Positions 1 to 7,473 of a stretch of DNA of 31,591 bases are shown piece after piece. Source of the stretch: a virus; IMG/VR virus record IMGVR_UViG_3300025325_000102, positions 1-31,591 of that record. One strand, given 5' to 3'. The translations under genes and the position numbers were made by a program. The notes beneath the pieces were generated by a model. It searched no databases. It saw nothing but the letters and a program-made list of their open reading frames with translations, and was not told the DNA's origin. The stretch's first letter is position 1. The number at the start of each line of letters is the position of its first letter.

Positions 1-20
1 GGCCGCCGCGGCATTGAGTT

Positions 21-257
21 TTAGCTGCGGGCATAACGTTTCGCCCTCCTGACCTCTACCGAACATACCGGATGGGTGAGATTTCCAACGCCGCACACGA
101 CGATTTCTCCTCGGCCGCCCGCAGCCTGATAGGCGGACCTGGCCGCGTCTGTTACAGACTCGGGAACATAGGTTGCAGCCGTCGAACGAAAGTTCGCGAG
201 ATATTTGTCGAATGCGTGATCTGCTGCTTCTTGCGCGACTTTGATTGCGCTCGTCAT
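21..257 (-). CDS. Small hypothetical protein
   Basis: A 78-residue protein I do not recognise. The N-terminal half is helical and alanine-rich and the C-terminus is basic (VRRAKRYARS). A good ribosome site, AGGAG seven bases before ATG, supports this start. It is the second gene of a two-gene minus-strand unit that diverges from the integrase, and the gene before it ends just upstream of the same ribosome site. It could be a phage early or regulatory gene or a chromosomal gene beside the integration site; the window does not decide. No helix-turn-helix or membrane segment is evident. Confidence 0.55.
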   Translation of the reverse strand: MTSAIKVAQEAADHAFDKYLANFRSTAATYVPESVTDAARSAYQAAGGRGEIVVCGVGNLTHPVCSVEVRRAKRYARS

Positions 258-261
258 CGTC

Positions 262-277
262 CATCTCCTGTCAGGGA
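262..277 (-). repeat. 16-bp leader repeat, copy 1
   Basis: On the minus strand this reads TCCCTGACAGGAGATG. It contains the stop codon of the gene at 271..567 and the ribosome site of the gene at 21..257. An identical copy lies at 571..586. Confidence 0.7.
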
Positions 278-567
278 CGCATAATCACATTAAGATATCC
301 AGTTGACACCAATACTTCGCGCGTTTCGTCCGTGACATCGTCATCACACACCAGTGTGTGTGCTTGTCCAGGTCGGCTTCCCTGGAATCCCAGCCTCCGA
401 CTCTTGGGACTGACGCGCACGCCGTCGCGATCGGCCAGCGTCACTCCGTAACGCGGGTGGCGAATCACCGCCAGCGATTCCAGGGGTGGGACCTCGCCGG
501 AGGGCTGGACATACACCCAACCCAGGTTTTTTTGTAGAATCGTTTCGGTGTTCTTGATCGTCGCCAT
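271..567 (-). CDS. Hypothetical protein
   Basis: A 98-residue protein with no family I recognise. I place the start at ATG 567 (MATIKN) rather than six bases upstream, because AGGAG then lies six bases before the start codon. The middle part (HPRYGVTLADRDGVRVSPKS) looks like a small beta-rich fold. It is first in the two-gene minus-strand unit and is preceded by a reasonable sigma-70 promoter (609..637), so it may be expressed from the integrated element. Its product might be an early phage protein. Function is unknown. Confidence 0.6.
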   Translation of the reverse strand: MATIKNTETILQKNLGWVYVQPSGEVPPLESLAVIRHPRYGVTLADRDGVRVSPKSRRLGFQGSRPGQAHTLVCDDDVTDETREVLVSTGYLNVIMRP

Positions 568-570
568 TGT

Positions 571-586
571 CATCTCCTGTCAGGGA
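571..586 (-). repeat. 16-bp leader repeat, copy 2
   Basis: This is an identical copy of the 16-base minus-strand leader at 262..277. Here it supplies the ribosome site for the gene at 271..567, and the TGA inside it no longer ends a visible gene. Confidence 0.7.
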
Positions 587-608
587 TTCGTGTCCACCAC
601 TGGAGATG

Positions 609-637
609 ATTCTAGTGCAGCGAATCAACTTTCGCAA
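609..637 (-). promoter_or_regulatory. Candidate sigma-70 promoter for the left minus-strand genes
   Basis: The minus strand has TTGCGA, 17 bases, then TAGAAT: four and five matches to the -35 and -10 consensus at ideal spacing. It points toward the genes at 271..567 and 21..257. It overlaps an inverted repeat that reaches toward the integrase promoter, so it may be repressed. Its activity is inferred only. Confidence 0.45.
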
Positions 638-664
638 GAGCAATGCGGAAAATTTACTGCACTA
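613..664. repeat. Inverted repeat between divergent promoters
   Basis: TAGTGCAG (613..620) and CTGCACTA (657..664) are perfect inverted copies with 36 bases between them. The left arm overlaps the minus-strand -10 region and the right arm lies just before the candidate integrase promoter. It could be an operator pair or integrase arm sites. Confidence 0.45.
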
Positions 665-676
665 AATTCAATCGCC

Positions 677-685
677 TGGTAAGAT
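677..685 (+). promoter_or_regulatory. Weak extended -10 promoter for integrase
   Basis: TGGTAAGAT is an extended -10 form (TG, one base, TAAGAT) about 40 bases before the integrase start. No good -35 is visible. The call is tentative. Confidence 0.3.
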
Positions 686-724
686 GTACCGCCTGATGGA
701 CACCCGATCATGGAGGATGGCACG

Positions 725-1882
725 ATGCCACGCGAACGCAAGGTCCGCCGCCGGGGCCGCGGTGAGGGCAGCATCACGCGGCGGAAGGACGGCCTGTATC
801 AGGCGAGCGTCTCGCTGGGGCGCCGGCCCGATGGGTCGCGGCACCGGGAATTCGTGTACGCGCGGAGCAAGGCCGAGGTGATCGAGAAGCTTCAGGAGCT
901 TCGCAAGGGCAGCTCAGTGGCAGCACCGGCCCATCAGCCCCCCAGGCTCGTGGAAGAGTTCCTCCTCCAATGGCTCGACCAGCAATCTCAGGTTTGCCAG
1001 GCCACTCGGCAGCGCTATCGCCAGCACCTGGCCCACCTGATCCGGCACCTTGGACAAGAATTCGTCGCTGCTCTCACGTCCGAACGGGTCGCACGTCTCT
1101 ACACCCAGATGGCTCAGACGGGTTGCTCAGCCCAGGAGATCGGCGACTGCAGCCGCCTGCTCGGCACAGCTTGCAAATCTGCTGTTCGCCAGCACCTCTT
1201 GATACAAAACCCTGTCCCAGACGTCCCGCGACCCAAGGTTGTGCGCCGCGAGGTCCGGCCGTTCACCCTGGAGCAGGTCGCATTGTTTCTGGCCGCAGCG
1301 CGTGACCTGCCGCTCTTCGCCCTCTACGTGCTGGCGATTGATTCCGGGATGCGGGAGGGGGAGATGCTGGCGCTCGAATGGGAAGACTTCGACTGGCAGC
1401 GCGGAACCGTACGGGTCGAGCGGACCTTCACCCGTGACGGCCACCGTATCCTCATCAGTCCCGGGAAGACCAAACGGAGCCGGCGAGTCATTTGCCTGAG
1501 CCGAACCACCCTGGAGGTCCTGGACCAGCACCGCCAGACTCAACTCCGCCAGGGACTGATCCACGCTCATGTGTTTTGCAATCGCCGGGGTGGCTATATC
1601 TGGCCCGAACACCTGCGCGAGCGCCTGTTCAAGCCACTGCTGCGGCGGGCTGGCCTACCCGTGATCCATTTCCATGACCTGCGCCACACGTGCGCCACCC
1701 TGCTGCTGTTGATGGGAGAGAAGACCCTGGTGGTCAGCGAGCGGCTGGGCCACTCCAAGCCGTCCATCACGGCCGACGTCTACCAGCACCTGCTGGAGGG
1801 AATGCAGGAGGGCGCTGCCCAACGAATGCAGCAGATCATGGATGCCGCGCTGCCCGCAACTCGGGAGCGATTGACTGAGTAG
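725..1882 (+). CDS. int: Tyrosine-type site-specific integrase
   Basis: Tyrosine recombinase of 385 residues that would catalyse phage integration and, with helpers, excision. The N-terminus is basic with an AP2-like arm-binding segment (GEGSITRRKDGLYQASVS), followed by a helical core-binding domain (about 75-170) and the catalytic domain (about 175-355). The catalytic set is complete: R210 in GMREGE, a lysine near 248 in GKTK, HDLRH giving H317 and R320, H343 in LGHSK, and Y353 in DVYQH. I chose ATG 725 because GGAGG lies eight bases before it; ATG 710 lacks a good site. It is the only early gene recognised and runs toward the tail-fibre end of the late operon. It is intact and probably active. 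Confidence 0.95.
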   Translation: MPRERKVRRRGRGEGSITRRKDGLYQASVSLGRRPDGSRHREFVYARSKAEVIEKLQELRKGSSVAAPAHQPPRLVEEFLLQWLDQQSQVCQATRQRYRQHLAHLIRHLGQEFVAALTSERVARLYTQMAQTGCSAQEIGDCSRLLGTACKSAVRQHLLIQNPVPDVPRPKVVRREVRPFTLEQVALFLAAARDLPLFALYVLAIDSGMREGEMLALEWEDFDWQRGTVRVERTFTRDGHRILISPGKTKRSRRVICLSRTTLEVLDQHRQTQLRQGLIHAHVFCNRRGGYIWPEHLRERLFKPLLRRAGLPVIHFHDLRHTCATLLLLMGEKTLVVSERLGHSKPSITADVYQHLLEGMQEGAAQRMQQIMDAALPATRERLTE

Positions 1883-2077
1883 ATGGCTGAGTCCAGAGCG
1901 CGGGAGCAAAATCTCGTGGGGAACGTGCGAGAAGCTTTGGCCTGGTATGTGGTGGCGAAAGTCTGCGAACATCCCTTGGACGCGCCGCTGTATGCGACCG
2001 GCCAGTGGCTGAGCGGGCACACCTGGAAGCACTTGTTGGCGGCTCTCGGAGGGTCAGGATGTAGTGGGGATGTAGGG
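1883..2077. other. Gap between convergent integrase and late operon
   Basis: This 195-bp gap separates the integrase stop from the last minus-strand structural gene. A plus-strand frame stays open from ATG 1883, directly after the integrase stop, but has no good ribosome site and then runs antisense through two structural genes. I see no clear terminator, no tRNA and no convincing attachment core, although an attachment site near the integrase would be expected here or at 574..724. Short direct repeats (GGATGTAG, GGGTCA) lie at about 2048..2080. Confidence 0.4.
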
Positions 2078-2494
2078 TCAGCTCGTGAATACACCAACGG
2101 CGCCGCCTTCCCAGCGGCCCCAGAAGATCGTGCCGCCGGTCGCAGTGCCCTTGACCTCGGCGCGATACTTGTTGTCGCCGTCCGGGAAGGCCGTGGCTGG
2201 GATGTCGGCCATGAAGTTGTAGCCGATACTGTCCACCCCCGGAACCCAGGTGGCATCCGTCTGCAGCGAGTCAAAGACGACGCTGCTGATCGTCAAGGTC
2301 GCGGTGTAGGTCTCGGTCGCGGGGTCAACGAGTTTGAAGACCTTGATGGTCAGAGACGTGAGATCGGCCTGCAAGAGCAGCCGGCCTTCACCCGCCACGA
2401 TGGCGCCGGTGCCAGACCGGCCGACCATCCGGCCCTGGATGGTGGCGGTCCCGTCCTCGTTCCACGTGCCGTAGAAGGTCGTCTTGGCCGACAT
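2078..2494 (-). CDS. Small beta-rich tail-tip or fibre-associated protein
   Basis: A 138-residue protein rich in alternating hydrophobic residues, Thr and Gly, as in virion beta-sandwich proteins. No named family is recognised. It is the last gene of the long minus-strand late operon, downstream of three fibre-type genes, so a distal-tail or fibre-accessory role is likely. It has no signal peptide, membrane segment or cysteine. It ends close to the convergent integrase, leaving a short gap. Confidence 0.65.
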   Translation of the reverse strand: MSAKTTFYGTWNEDGTATIQGRMVGRSGTGAIVAGEGRLLLQADLTSLTIKVFKLVDPATETYTATLTISSVVFDSLQTDATWVPGVDSIGYNFMADIPATAFPDGDNKYRAEVKGTATGGTIFWGRWEGGAVGVFTS

Positions 2495-2500
2495 GCTACC

Positions 2501-2743
2501 TCATTTCTGCACGATCTGGCCCTTGGAAAATCCCGGGAGCCAGATCTGTCCCGCCGTGAAGTACGCCGGTCCGCCGACCAGCGGCACCGCCAGCCCGGCC
2601 GCAATGCCACGATAGCGAGAGGTCACATGGCTGCGATCGCCAGCGTTGAGGGCGGCGATGCCGTCGAGCCGGCAGCACACAGCGGAGTCCCGCCCCGAGT
2701 AGGCCTGAACGGACGCTCTTTTTTCAGCGCTGTCGATCGCCAT
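2501..2743 (-). CDS. Small hypothetical late protein
   Basis: An 80-residue protein starting at ATG 2743 (MAIDSAEKRASVQ), four codons inside a longer frame and immediately after the stop of the upstream fibre gene. The N-terminal pattern (short helix, then RDSAVCCRLDGIAALNAGDRS) followed by a hydrophobic GLAVPLVGGPAYF segment is seen in small structural proteins, but I cannot name a family. Tight packing between a fibre gene and the last late gene supports expression with them. Confidence 0.6.
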   Translation of the reverse strand: MAIDSAEKRASVQAYSGRDSAVCCRLDGIAALNAGDRSHVTSRYRGIAAGLAVPLVGGPAYFTAGQIWLPGFSKGQIVQK

Positions 2744-2745
2744 AA

Positions 2746-4131
2746 TTAAGACCACACAGATCTAGTAAATGTCGTCGAATCGTCCGAGACGGTTGCTGTG
2801 GCGATGGAGGTCGCATCGGCGTTGTTGCGAAGCGTCTCGGTCGAGGCCGTGGTGGTGCGTTTGTTGCGTGCCAGCAGGAAGCACCACTCCAGAGCCTCCA
2901 GCACGTTCCCCGTCACCCCCGGTACTGCCGTCAATTCTGCCATCGCCTTGGCCCACACGGCATCCCTGATCTCGTTGGCCGCATCCGTAGCCAGCGCCGC
3001 CGCGTCAATGGCCCCCGCGGCAAACGTCGCAGCCGCGATCGAGCCGGCCAGAAGGCTGTAGCCGGTCTTGTCGCTGTTGGTCCCCACCGTGACCGAGAAA
3101 CTGAATGCTGTCAGGGTCCTGGTCGCCGAGGCCCATACGGCGGTGCCGATCTCGGTTCCCGCGTCGGCCGCCAGGGCCGCGGCGTCAATGGCTCCGGCCG
3201 CGAACGTCGCCGCGTCGATGGCCCCGTTGGCGATCGCGGCCGCGTCGATGGCGCCCGCGCCGAACGTCGCGGCGACAATCGCGCCGGCCGACAATGTCCG
3301 TGTCGTGGTCAACCATACCTTATCCGCAGCCGCTTGGGAGAATTCGGCTGCCCCAATCGCGTCCGTGGCAATCGCGGTTGCGTCGATGGCGCCTGCCCCA
3401 AAGGTTGTGGCGACAATGGCTCCCGCGGACAGCGTGCGCGTCGTCGAGGACCAGACCTTGTCCGCCGCCGCCTGGCTGAATTCAGCAGCCCCGATCGCAT
3501 CGGTGGCGATCGCAGCCGCGTCAATGGCTCCTGCCCCGAAGGTCGCGGCCACGATGGCACCAGTCGACAGAGTGCGGGTCGTCGATGCCCAAATCTTGTC
3601 CGCGGCAGCTTGAGCGAACTCAGCCGAACCAATTGCATCCGTGGCGATAGCTGCGGCCGTGATGGCCGCACTGGCGAACGTCGCGGCATCGATCGCCCCA
3701 TCCGCAATTGCGGCCGCGTCGATGGCACCGGCAGCAAAGCTTGCTGCCGTGATGGCTGCGACCTGGAACGACCCGACCTCGATCCCGCCCAGGAGGTCTG
3801 TGTCCATCGACCGCCCGGAGGTTGTCGGGAATGCCAGATCATCGGGTATGCGCACATGCACCCTGTACTTCAGATTCACCTGCTTGGCGCCCGTGGCGGA
3901 GAATCGGAGGGACAGGATGCCGAGCGTATCGCTATCGGAAGATGAGATCGTAAAAGCGTACCAGCCATTCTCCATCTCGGTAATGATGACCGTCATGGCC
4001 GCAAAGGCCCCGCCATTTTTGCTGATGCGCTTCGTCCAGGAGCCATCTATAATACCGGTAACAGGATCGCCATTAGAGTCAAACGCGAAGAAGGTGTCGG
4101 CCAGGCTGGTGGATTGCTTGATCGGATACAT
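2746..4131 (-). CDS. Repeat-rich tail fibre or tip protein
   Basis: A 461-residue protein. Residues 1-105 form a beta-rich domain similar to the N-terminus of the fibre at 4362..6581 (both begin with a KQST-type motif). Residues about 124-385 are built from short AGAIDAAAIATDAIG-type repeats, including a 46-residue unit in two full copies plus part of a third. The C-terminus (about 388-461; WAKAMAELTAVPGVTG, then LARNK and DDSTTFTRS) matches the C-terminus of the same neighbouring fibre. The repeats suggest an elongated, probably trimeric shaft. The start overlaps the upstream stop as TGATG, suggesting coupled translation. A receptor-binding role is inferred from family style and position. 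Confidence 0.75.
   Translation of the reverse strand: MYPIKQSTSLADTFFAFDSNGDPVTGIIDGSWTKRISKNGGAFAAMTVIITEMENGWYAFTISSSDSDTLGILSLRFSATGAKQVNLKYRVHVRIPDDLAFPTTSGRSMDTDLLGGIEVGSFQVAAITAASFAAGAIDAAAIADGAIDAATFASAAITAAAIATDAIGSAEFAQAAADKIWASTTRTLSTGAIVAATFGAGAIDAAAIATDAIGAAEFSQAAADKVWSSTTRTLSAGAIVATTFGAGAIDATAIATDAIGAAEFSQAAADKVWLTTTRTLSAGAIVAATFGAGAIDAAAIANGAIDAATFAAGAIDAAALAADAGTEIGTAVWASATRTLTAFSFSVTVGTNSDKTGYSLLAGSIAAATFAAGAIDAAALATDAANEIRDAVWAKAMAELTAVPGVTGNVLEALEWCFLLARNKRTTTASTETLRNNADATSIATATVSDDSTTFTRSVWS
3232..3603 (-). repeat. 138-bp tandem repeats in fibre gene
   Basis: Units of 138 bases (46 codons) at 3603..3466 and 3465..3328, plus a partial third unit to about 3232. Each encodes ADK(I/V)W, TTRTLS, AIVA, AIDA(A/T)AIATDAIG and a final E-F-S/A-Q. 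Smaller AIDA-type repeats extend the array on both sides. Confidence 0.8.
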
Positions 4132-4361
4132 CAGTTGACTCTCCCCCAGATCAGCTCCGAAACGCCTCGGAAGAATGCCCTGTACTGCACCACCAGGACC
4201 GCCCCGCCGGGCGCCGCCGCTGCAATCCCCGGATACTTGCCCGCCATATGCTGACGGTCGGCATTCGTCCCGAGCGAGCCGTCCGGGTTCGGATAAACAC
4301 GGCTCCCCCCCAGGTCGAAGTTAAGGCACGAGGCGCGACGGTCTCTTGTATCCACAGACAT
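4131..4361 (-). CDS. Small hypothetical late protein between fibres
   Basis: A 76-residue protein whose ATG directly follows the stop of the large fibre gene (TAAATG) and whose stop overlaps the next start. No family is recognised. It has a polar N-terminus (DTRDRRASCLNFDLGGSRV), a middle with YPNPDGSLGTNADRQHMAG, and an AVLVVQYRAFFRG stretch that could be a beta strand or short amphipathic helix. Coupling to both fibre genes suggests a fibre-assembly or tip partner. Confidence 0.65.
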   Translation of the reverse strand: MSVDTRDRRASCLNFDLGGSRVYPNPDGSLGTNADRQHMAGKYPGIAAAAPGGAVLVVQYRAFFRGVSELIWGRVN

Positions 4362-6581
4362 TTATGCGAACTCCGTCCGGCTGAAGGTCGTGCCATCATC
4401 TGCGACAGTGGAGGTGGCCAGTGGCGTCGTGGTGTCGTCCCGGAATACCGTCTGGGTCGTGGCCGTCTGGGTGATGCGATTTCTCGCCAGCTCAAACACC
4501 CACGTCAGCGCCGCCAGGGTCGTGCCCGACACGGCCGGCACCGCGGTCAACTCCGTCATGGTCTTCGCCCAAATCTCGTCCACGGCATCGCTCGCCAATG
4601 CCGCGGCGTTGACGGCGCCCGCCGCGAAGGTGGCAGCGTCAATCGCCCCGTCGGCAATCCCGGCCGCTGTGATGGCACTGGCCGCGATGGCCGTGGTGCC
4701 GATGCCGTTGGCCGATATCCTCACTCCCTGGAGCACGGCGTCCAGTGCCGGATCGTTGGTCGCCAGAACCACGTACCGGCTCGTGTTGTCCGGCGTCGTG
4801 ATCCAGTTTCGGTCCGTCGTCGCTATCTTGGTGGTCCCGTCGTAGTCCGCAATGGAGCGCGTCTGCCCGGTCCCCGTGCCTGAGTAAATCTTGATCGCCT
4901 GACCATTGTAGAGGTCGTTCGTCGCCGATGCCGAGGCGGCGAGCGTGATGGTCCCGGCCGCGCCCGTCTGGGCAGTGCCGCTGTGCTGGTCGGGAGAATT
5001 CATCGGCTCCAGTGGCACCGCCCCCCATTCGAGGATCGCGTAAGCGTCTCCCGAGGCCGGGGTCGTATCCCAGTTGGGTGCGATGGTGGCCGTCTTGGTC
5101 GTGCCGTCGTAGTCCTGGATGAGCCGCGCCTGCTTGGCTCCCGTACCGGTATGGATTGCCACCAGCAGCCCGTTGAATAGATCGTCGTTCGCCGGAGCCG
5201 CGGCGGCCAGAACGATCGTCGAAGCCGTGGAACCAGCCTGGGCCAACCCGGTGTGGAAGTCGTCGTTCATCGGGATGCCGCTCGTCACGGTCATCCGGAA
5301 GCCATCGCCGCTGGTCCCGCCCCCCTGGGCCAGCATCCCGTGCCCGGTCGCGCCTCCGGCGCTATTCATCCCGTGGCCCGTGCCAGCGCCGAAGAACCGC
5401 ACGCCATCGTTGTTGGTGCCCGCCAGGAACTCGGCCCCCGGGTTGGTCCCGGCGGCGATGACTGATAGGCCGGTGCCGCTCAGGCTCGCCTCGAACCTGG
5501 CCCCCGAACCGGTGATGGCGCCTCCCAGACAGTGCAAGCCGTGGCCGTTGTCGCCACCGAAGAAGAGCCCTCCCTCGCCAGTCCCGTCCCCCAGAGCCGC
5601 GATCCCGTGGCCGTCGAGGAAGCCGAAGCAACTAAGACCATTGCCATCCGCAATCGCCTGGAAGACTGCGCCAGTGCCCGACGTTGCCCCGCCGATAGCC
5701 TGGAAGCCGTCGCCCGTGACGCCGCCGACGAATCGACCGCCGGCGAAACTGCCGATGCCGGTGAACAGCACCCCATTCCCAGCCGTCGAGCCCCCCTGGC
5801 ACACCAACCCGTGGGCCCCGCTGGTGGAGCCGCCGACGAAGAACGCTCCCGGGCCAGCTCCTGCACCCTCGCCCCGGAAGCCAGCCGCCGCAGTAGCGCC
5901 TGCCACTCCACGGATTCCGTGGCCGTTGGCCCCCGCGCCCTGCCCCTCCAGGCCAGCCGCCGACCCGGCGCCGACGAATCGGCCACCCACGCCGTTGGTC
6001 CCACCACCCGTAGAGAGCAGGCCGTGACCAACCCCGTTACCGAGGAAACTGGTTCCGTGCCCGCCCCCGCCGGTGCTGGAGCAGACGAATCCCGTCCCGG
6101 CCGCATTCGTGAACGTGACACCTCCATTCCACGCGACCGCGCCCGTGACAGTGAACGTGCTGCTGTACAGGACCGCCCCTGTGACCGTCAGAGCCGCGAG
6201 CGTCACGGTCCCGGTGTTGGAGCCATTAATGATCAGCCCGCCCGAGGCCCCGGCGGCCGCAGCAGGCAGAGCCGTAAGGCCAAGCCGCACTGCGTCATTG
6301 AGATCCGCCGCAATCACCTGATCCACAAGGTCGGTCGGGTCTGCGGTCGCGCTGGTGATATGGATTGCCAGGTCGCCCAGCGTGTCCGTGTGGGCGGTCG
6401 TAAGGGCGAGATTGTAAAAGCCACTTCCGCGATCCGTTACAGTTGGCGTGATGGAAGCAAACGCTGCGCCGTCCTTCGAGGCCGTGATGGTGAGGGTCAG
6501 GCCGGCGAGACCGGTGATGTGGTCGCTGGTCGCGACCATCAAGATCATGCGGTTGCGCGTCGTCGATTGTTTCAGCAACAT
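4362..6581 (-). CDS. Large glycine-rich tail fibre
   Basis: A 739-residue putative fibre. Residues 1-100 form a beta-rich domain (SKDGAAFASITPTVTDRGSG) shared with the fibre at 2746..4131. Residues about 170-428 are a glycine-rich repeat region with many GHG, GGxTxG and FVGxG motifs, likely an extended beta-helix or triple-stranded shaft. Two related modules of about 75 residues follow, each with an F/YNG, TGTG and DYDGTTK pattern. A short AIDAATFAAGA repeat and a C-terminal module (about 660-739) match the C-terminus of the other fibre. It probably contacts the host surface. There is no peptidase or lyase motif. The upstream stop lies three bases before its start. Confidence 0.8.
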   Translation of the reverse strand: MLLKQSTTRNRMILMVATSDHITGLAGLTLTITASKDGAAFASITPTVTDRGSGFYNLALTTAHTDTLGDLAIHITSATADPTDLVDQVIAADLNDAVRLGLTALPAAAAGASGGLIINGSNTGTVTLAALTVTGAVLYSSTFTVTGAVAWNGGVTFTNAAGTGFVCSSTGGGGHGTSFLGNGVGHGLLSTGGGTNGVGGRFVGAGSAAGLEGQGAGANGHGIRGVAGATAAAGFRGEGAGAGPGAFFVGGSTSGAHGLVCQGGSTAGNGVLFTGIGSFAGGRFVGGVTGDGFQAIGGATSGTGAVFQAIADGNGLSCFGFLDGHGIAALGDGTGEGGLFFGGDNGHGLHCLGGAITGSGARFEASLSGTGLSVIAAGTNPGAEFLAGTNNDGVRFFGAGTGHGMNSAGGATGHGMLAQGGGTSGDGFRMTVTSGIPMNDDFHTGLAQAGSTASTIVLAAAAPANDDLFNGLLVAIHTGTGAKQARLIQDYDGTTKTATIAPNWDTTPASGDAYAILEWGAVPLEPMNSPDQHSGTAQTGAAGTITLAASASATNDLYNGQAIKIYSGTGTGQTRSIADYDGTTKIATTDRNWITTPDNTSRYVVLATNDPALDAVLQGVRISANGIGTTAIAASAITAAGIADGAIDAATFAAGAVNAAALASDAVDEIWAKTMTELTAVPAVSGTTLAALTWVFELARNRITQTATTQTVFRDDTTTPLATSTVADDGTTFSRTEFA
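5298..6074 (-). repeat. Glycine/histidine-rich repeat region of fibre
   Basis: Encodes residues about 170-428 of the large fibre, an irregular repeat of roughly 20-25 residues with GxG, G(H/D)G and GGxTSG motifs. Histidine recurs in GHG (for example GVGHGLL, NGHGLHCLG, TGHGMN). Bacterial-surface or phage-shaft folds of this kind are usually beta-helical, but the fold is not proven here. Confidence 0.65.
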
Positions 6582-6584
6582 CTG

Positions 6585-7469
6585 CTACACCCCCTGCAGC
6601 TGCCGTGCCCCTGTCCGTGTCCCCAGCCGCGAGAGCGTGCGCCGGAATGCCGTCGCGGCTGCCGCCGCTGGTTGCGCTGCCGTCCCGGCCAGGTCGAGCC
6701 GATTCAGCATCCCCTGGTAGTAGTTCCGCGACGTGTTGTACAACGTGCTCATTTCGAGTGCCGACAAAGCGCGATCGTAGATGCGGATGTCGTCAAATTC
6801 CGCATCCCCGCCCCGGGTGTCGCCGTTGAGAAAACGGCCGATGCGAGCGGCCGTGAAGGTGGAGCAATCCTGCGGTGTCCCCCCGTTGGCCGTCGTCGCG
6901 ATCGCGACACCGTTTTTGTACCACTGGCCCGTTGATGCCAGATTCTGATTCGTGTACCCGAGGTGGAACCAATCCCCCAGGGTCCAGGTTAGACTCGTGT
7001 TCGTCTGTCCGAGCGCCTGGCTGCTCGAATCCGCAACAAAGCCCACGACGGAGCTGTGGCGCAGGAAGATTCTCGGATCAACTGCAGTCGGCGATCCCCA
7101 CTGGAAAACACTTTTCTCGGCACCGGTCCCGGGGGCGTAGTCGGGCCTTATCCACACGCAGAACGTAAAGGGACCCGAGACGGTCCGGATTTTCAGGGCG
7201 CTCGACAATTCGATGTAACCCGTGGTGATTTCCATATCCCACGAACCCCAGCCGCCCGGCCGCATCACCTTCCCCCGGGTGGCGACCAGACCCGCCGCAA
7301 AAGCCCCCGTGTTGCCTGCGCGGCCCGCCACGCTCAGGTCGGGGATAACCCTGCTTTCTCCGATGCCCGGCAGGTACAATAGCCACGTTACCAGTCCCCG
7401 GTTCAGAGGGTGCTGGTTGTTCGCCGGCCCCGTCAGGTCGATTCCCCAATCTGTATTAGCTAGTGCCAT
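6585..7469 (-). CDS. LamG/concanavalin-like tail protein
   Basis: A 294-residue protein with a LamG-type jelly-roll at about 90-240. The visible signs are PFTFCVWIRPD, DWFHLGYT, GQWYKNG, and DAEFDDIRIYDRALSALEM just before TLY. The last is the typical closing strand of bacterial and phage LamG domains. The C-terminus is alanine- and arginine-rich. Domains of this class usually bind glycans, so adhesion or receptor recognition is plausible. It sits among fibre genes and its gene is followed three bases later by the large fibre. It lacks a signal peptide, which fits a virion component rather than a secreted protein. Confidence 0.8.
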   Translation of the reverse strand: MALANTDWGIDLTGPANNQHPLNRGLVTWLLYLPGIGESRVIPDLSVAGRAGNTGAFAAGLVATRGKVMRPGGWGSWDMEITTGYIELSSALKIRTVSGPFTFCVWIRPDYAPGTGAEKSVFQWGSPTAVDPRIFLRHSSVVGFVADSSSQALGQTNTSLTWTLGDWFHLGYTNQNLASTGQWYKNGVAIATTANGGTPQDCSTFTAARIGRFLNGDTRGGDAEFDDIRIYDRALSALEMSTLYNTSRNYYQGMLNRLDLAGTAAQPAAAAATAFRRTLSRLGTRTGARQLQGV

Positions 7470-7473
7470 TATG

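Noticed and set aside
1883-2077. tRNA or attachment core next to the integrase
   Set aside because: No cloverleaf or 3' tRNA end could be folded, and no matching direct repeat is available because the other prophage end is outside the window.
1883-2749. Long plus-strand frame after the integrase (288 codons)
   Set aside because: It has no good ribosome site and most of it is antisense to two well-supported minus-strand genes. Only its first 60 codons look protein-like; these might be a remnant.
3068-3945. Long plus-strand frames opposite the fibre repeats
   Set aside because: They arise from GC-rich repeated DNA; composition is low-complexity and the minus-strand protein is clearly the real one.
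5119-6935. Plus-strand frames of 302 and 467 codons opposite the large fibre
   Set aside because: Proline/arginine-rich antisense artefacts of glycine-rich coding DNA; no ribosome sites.
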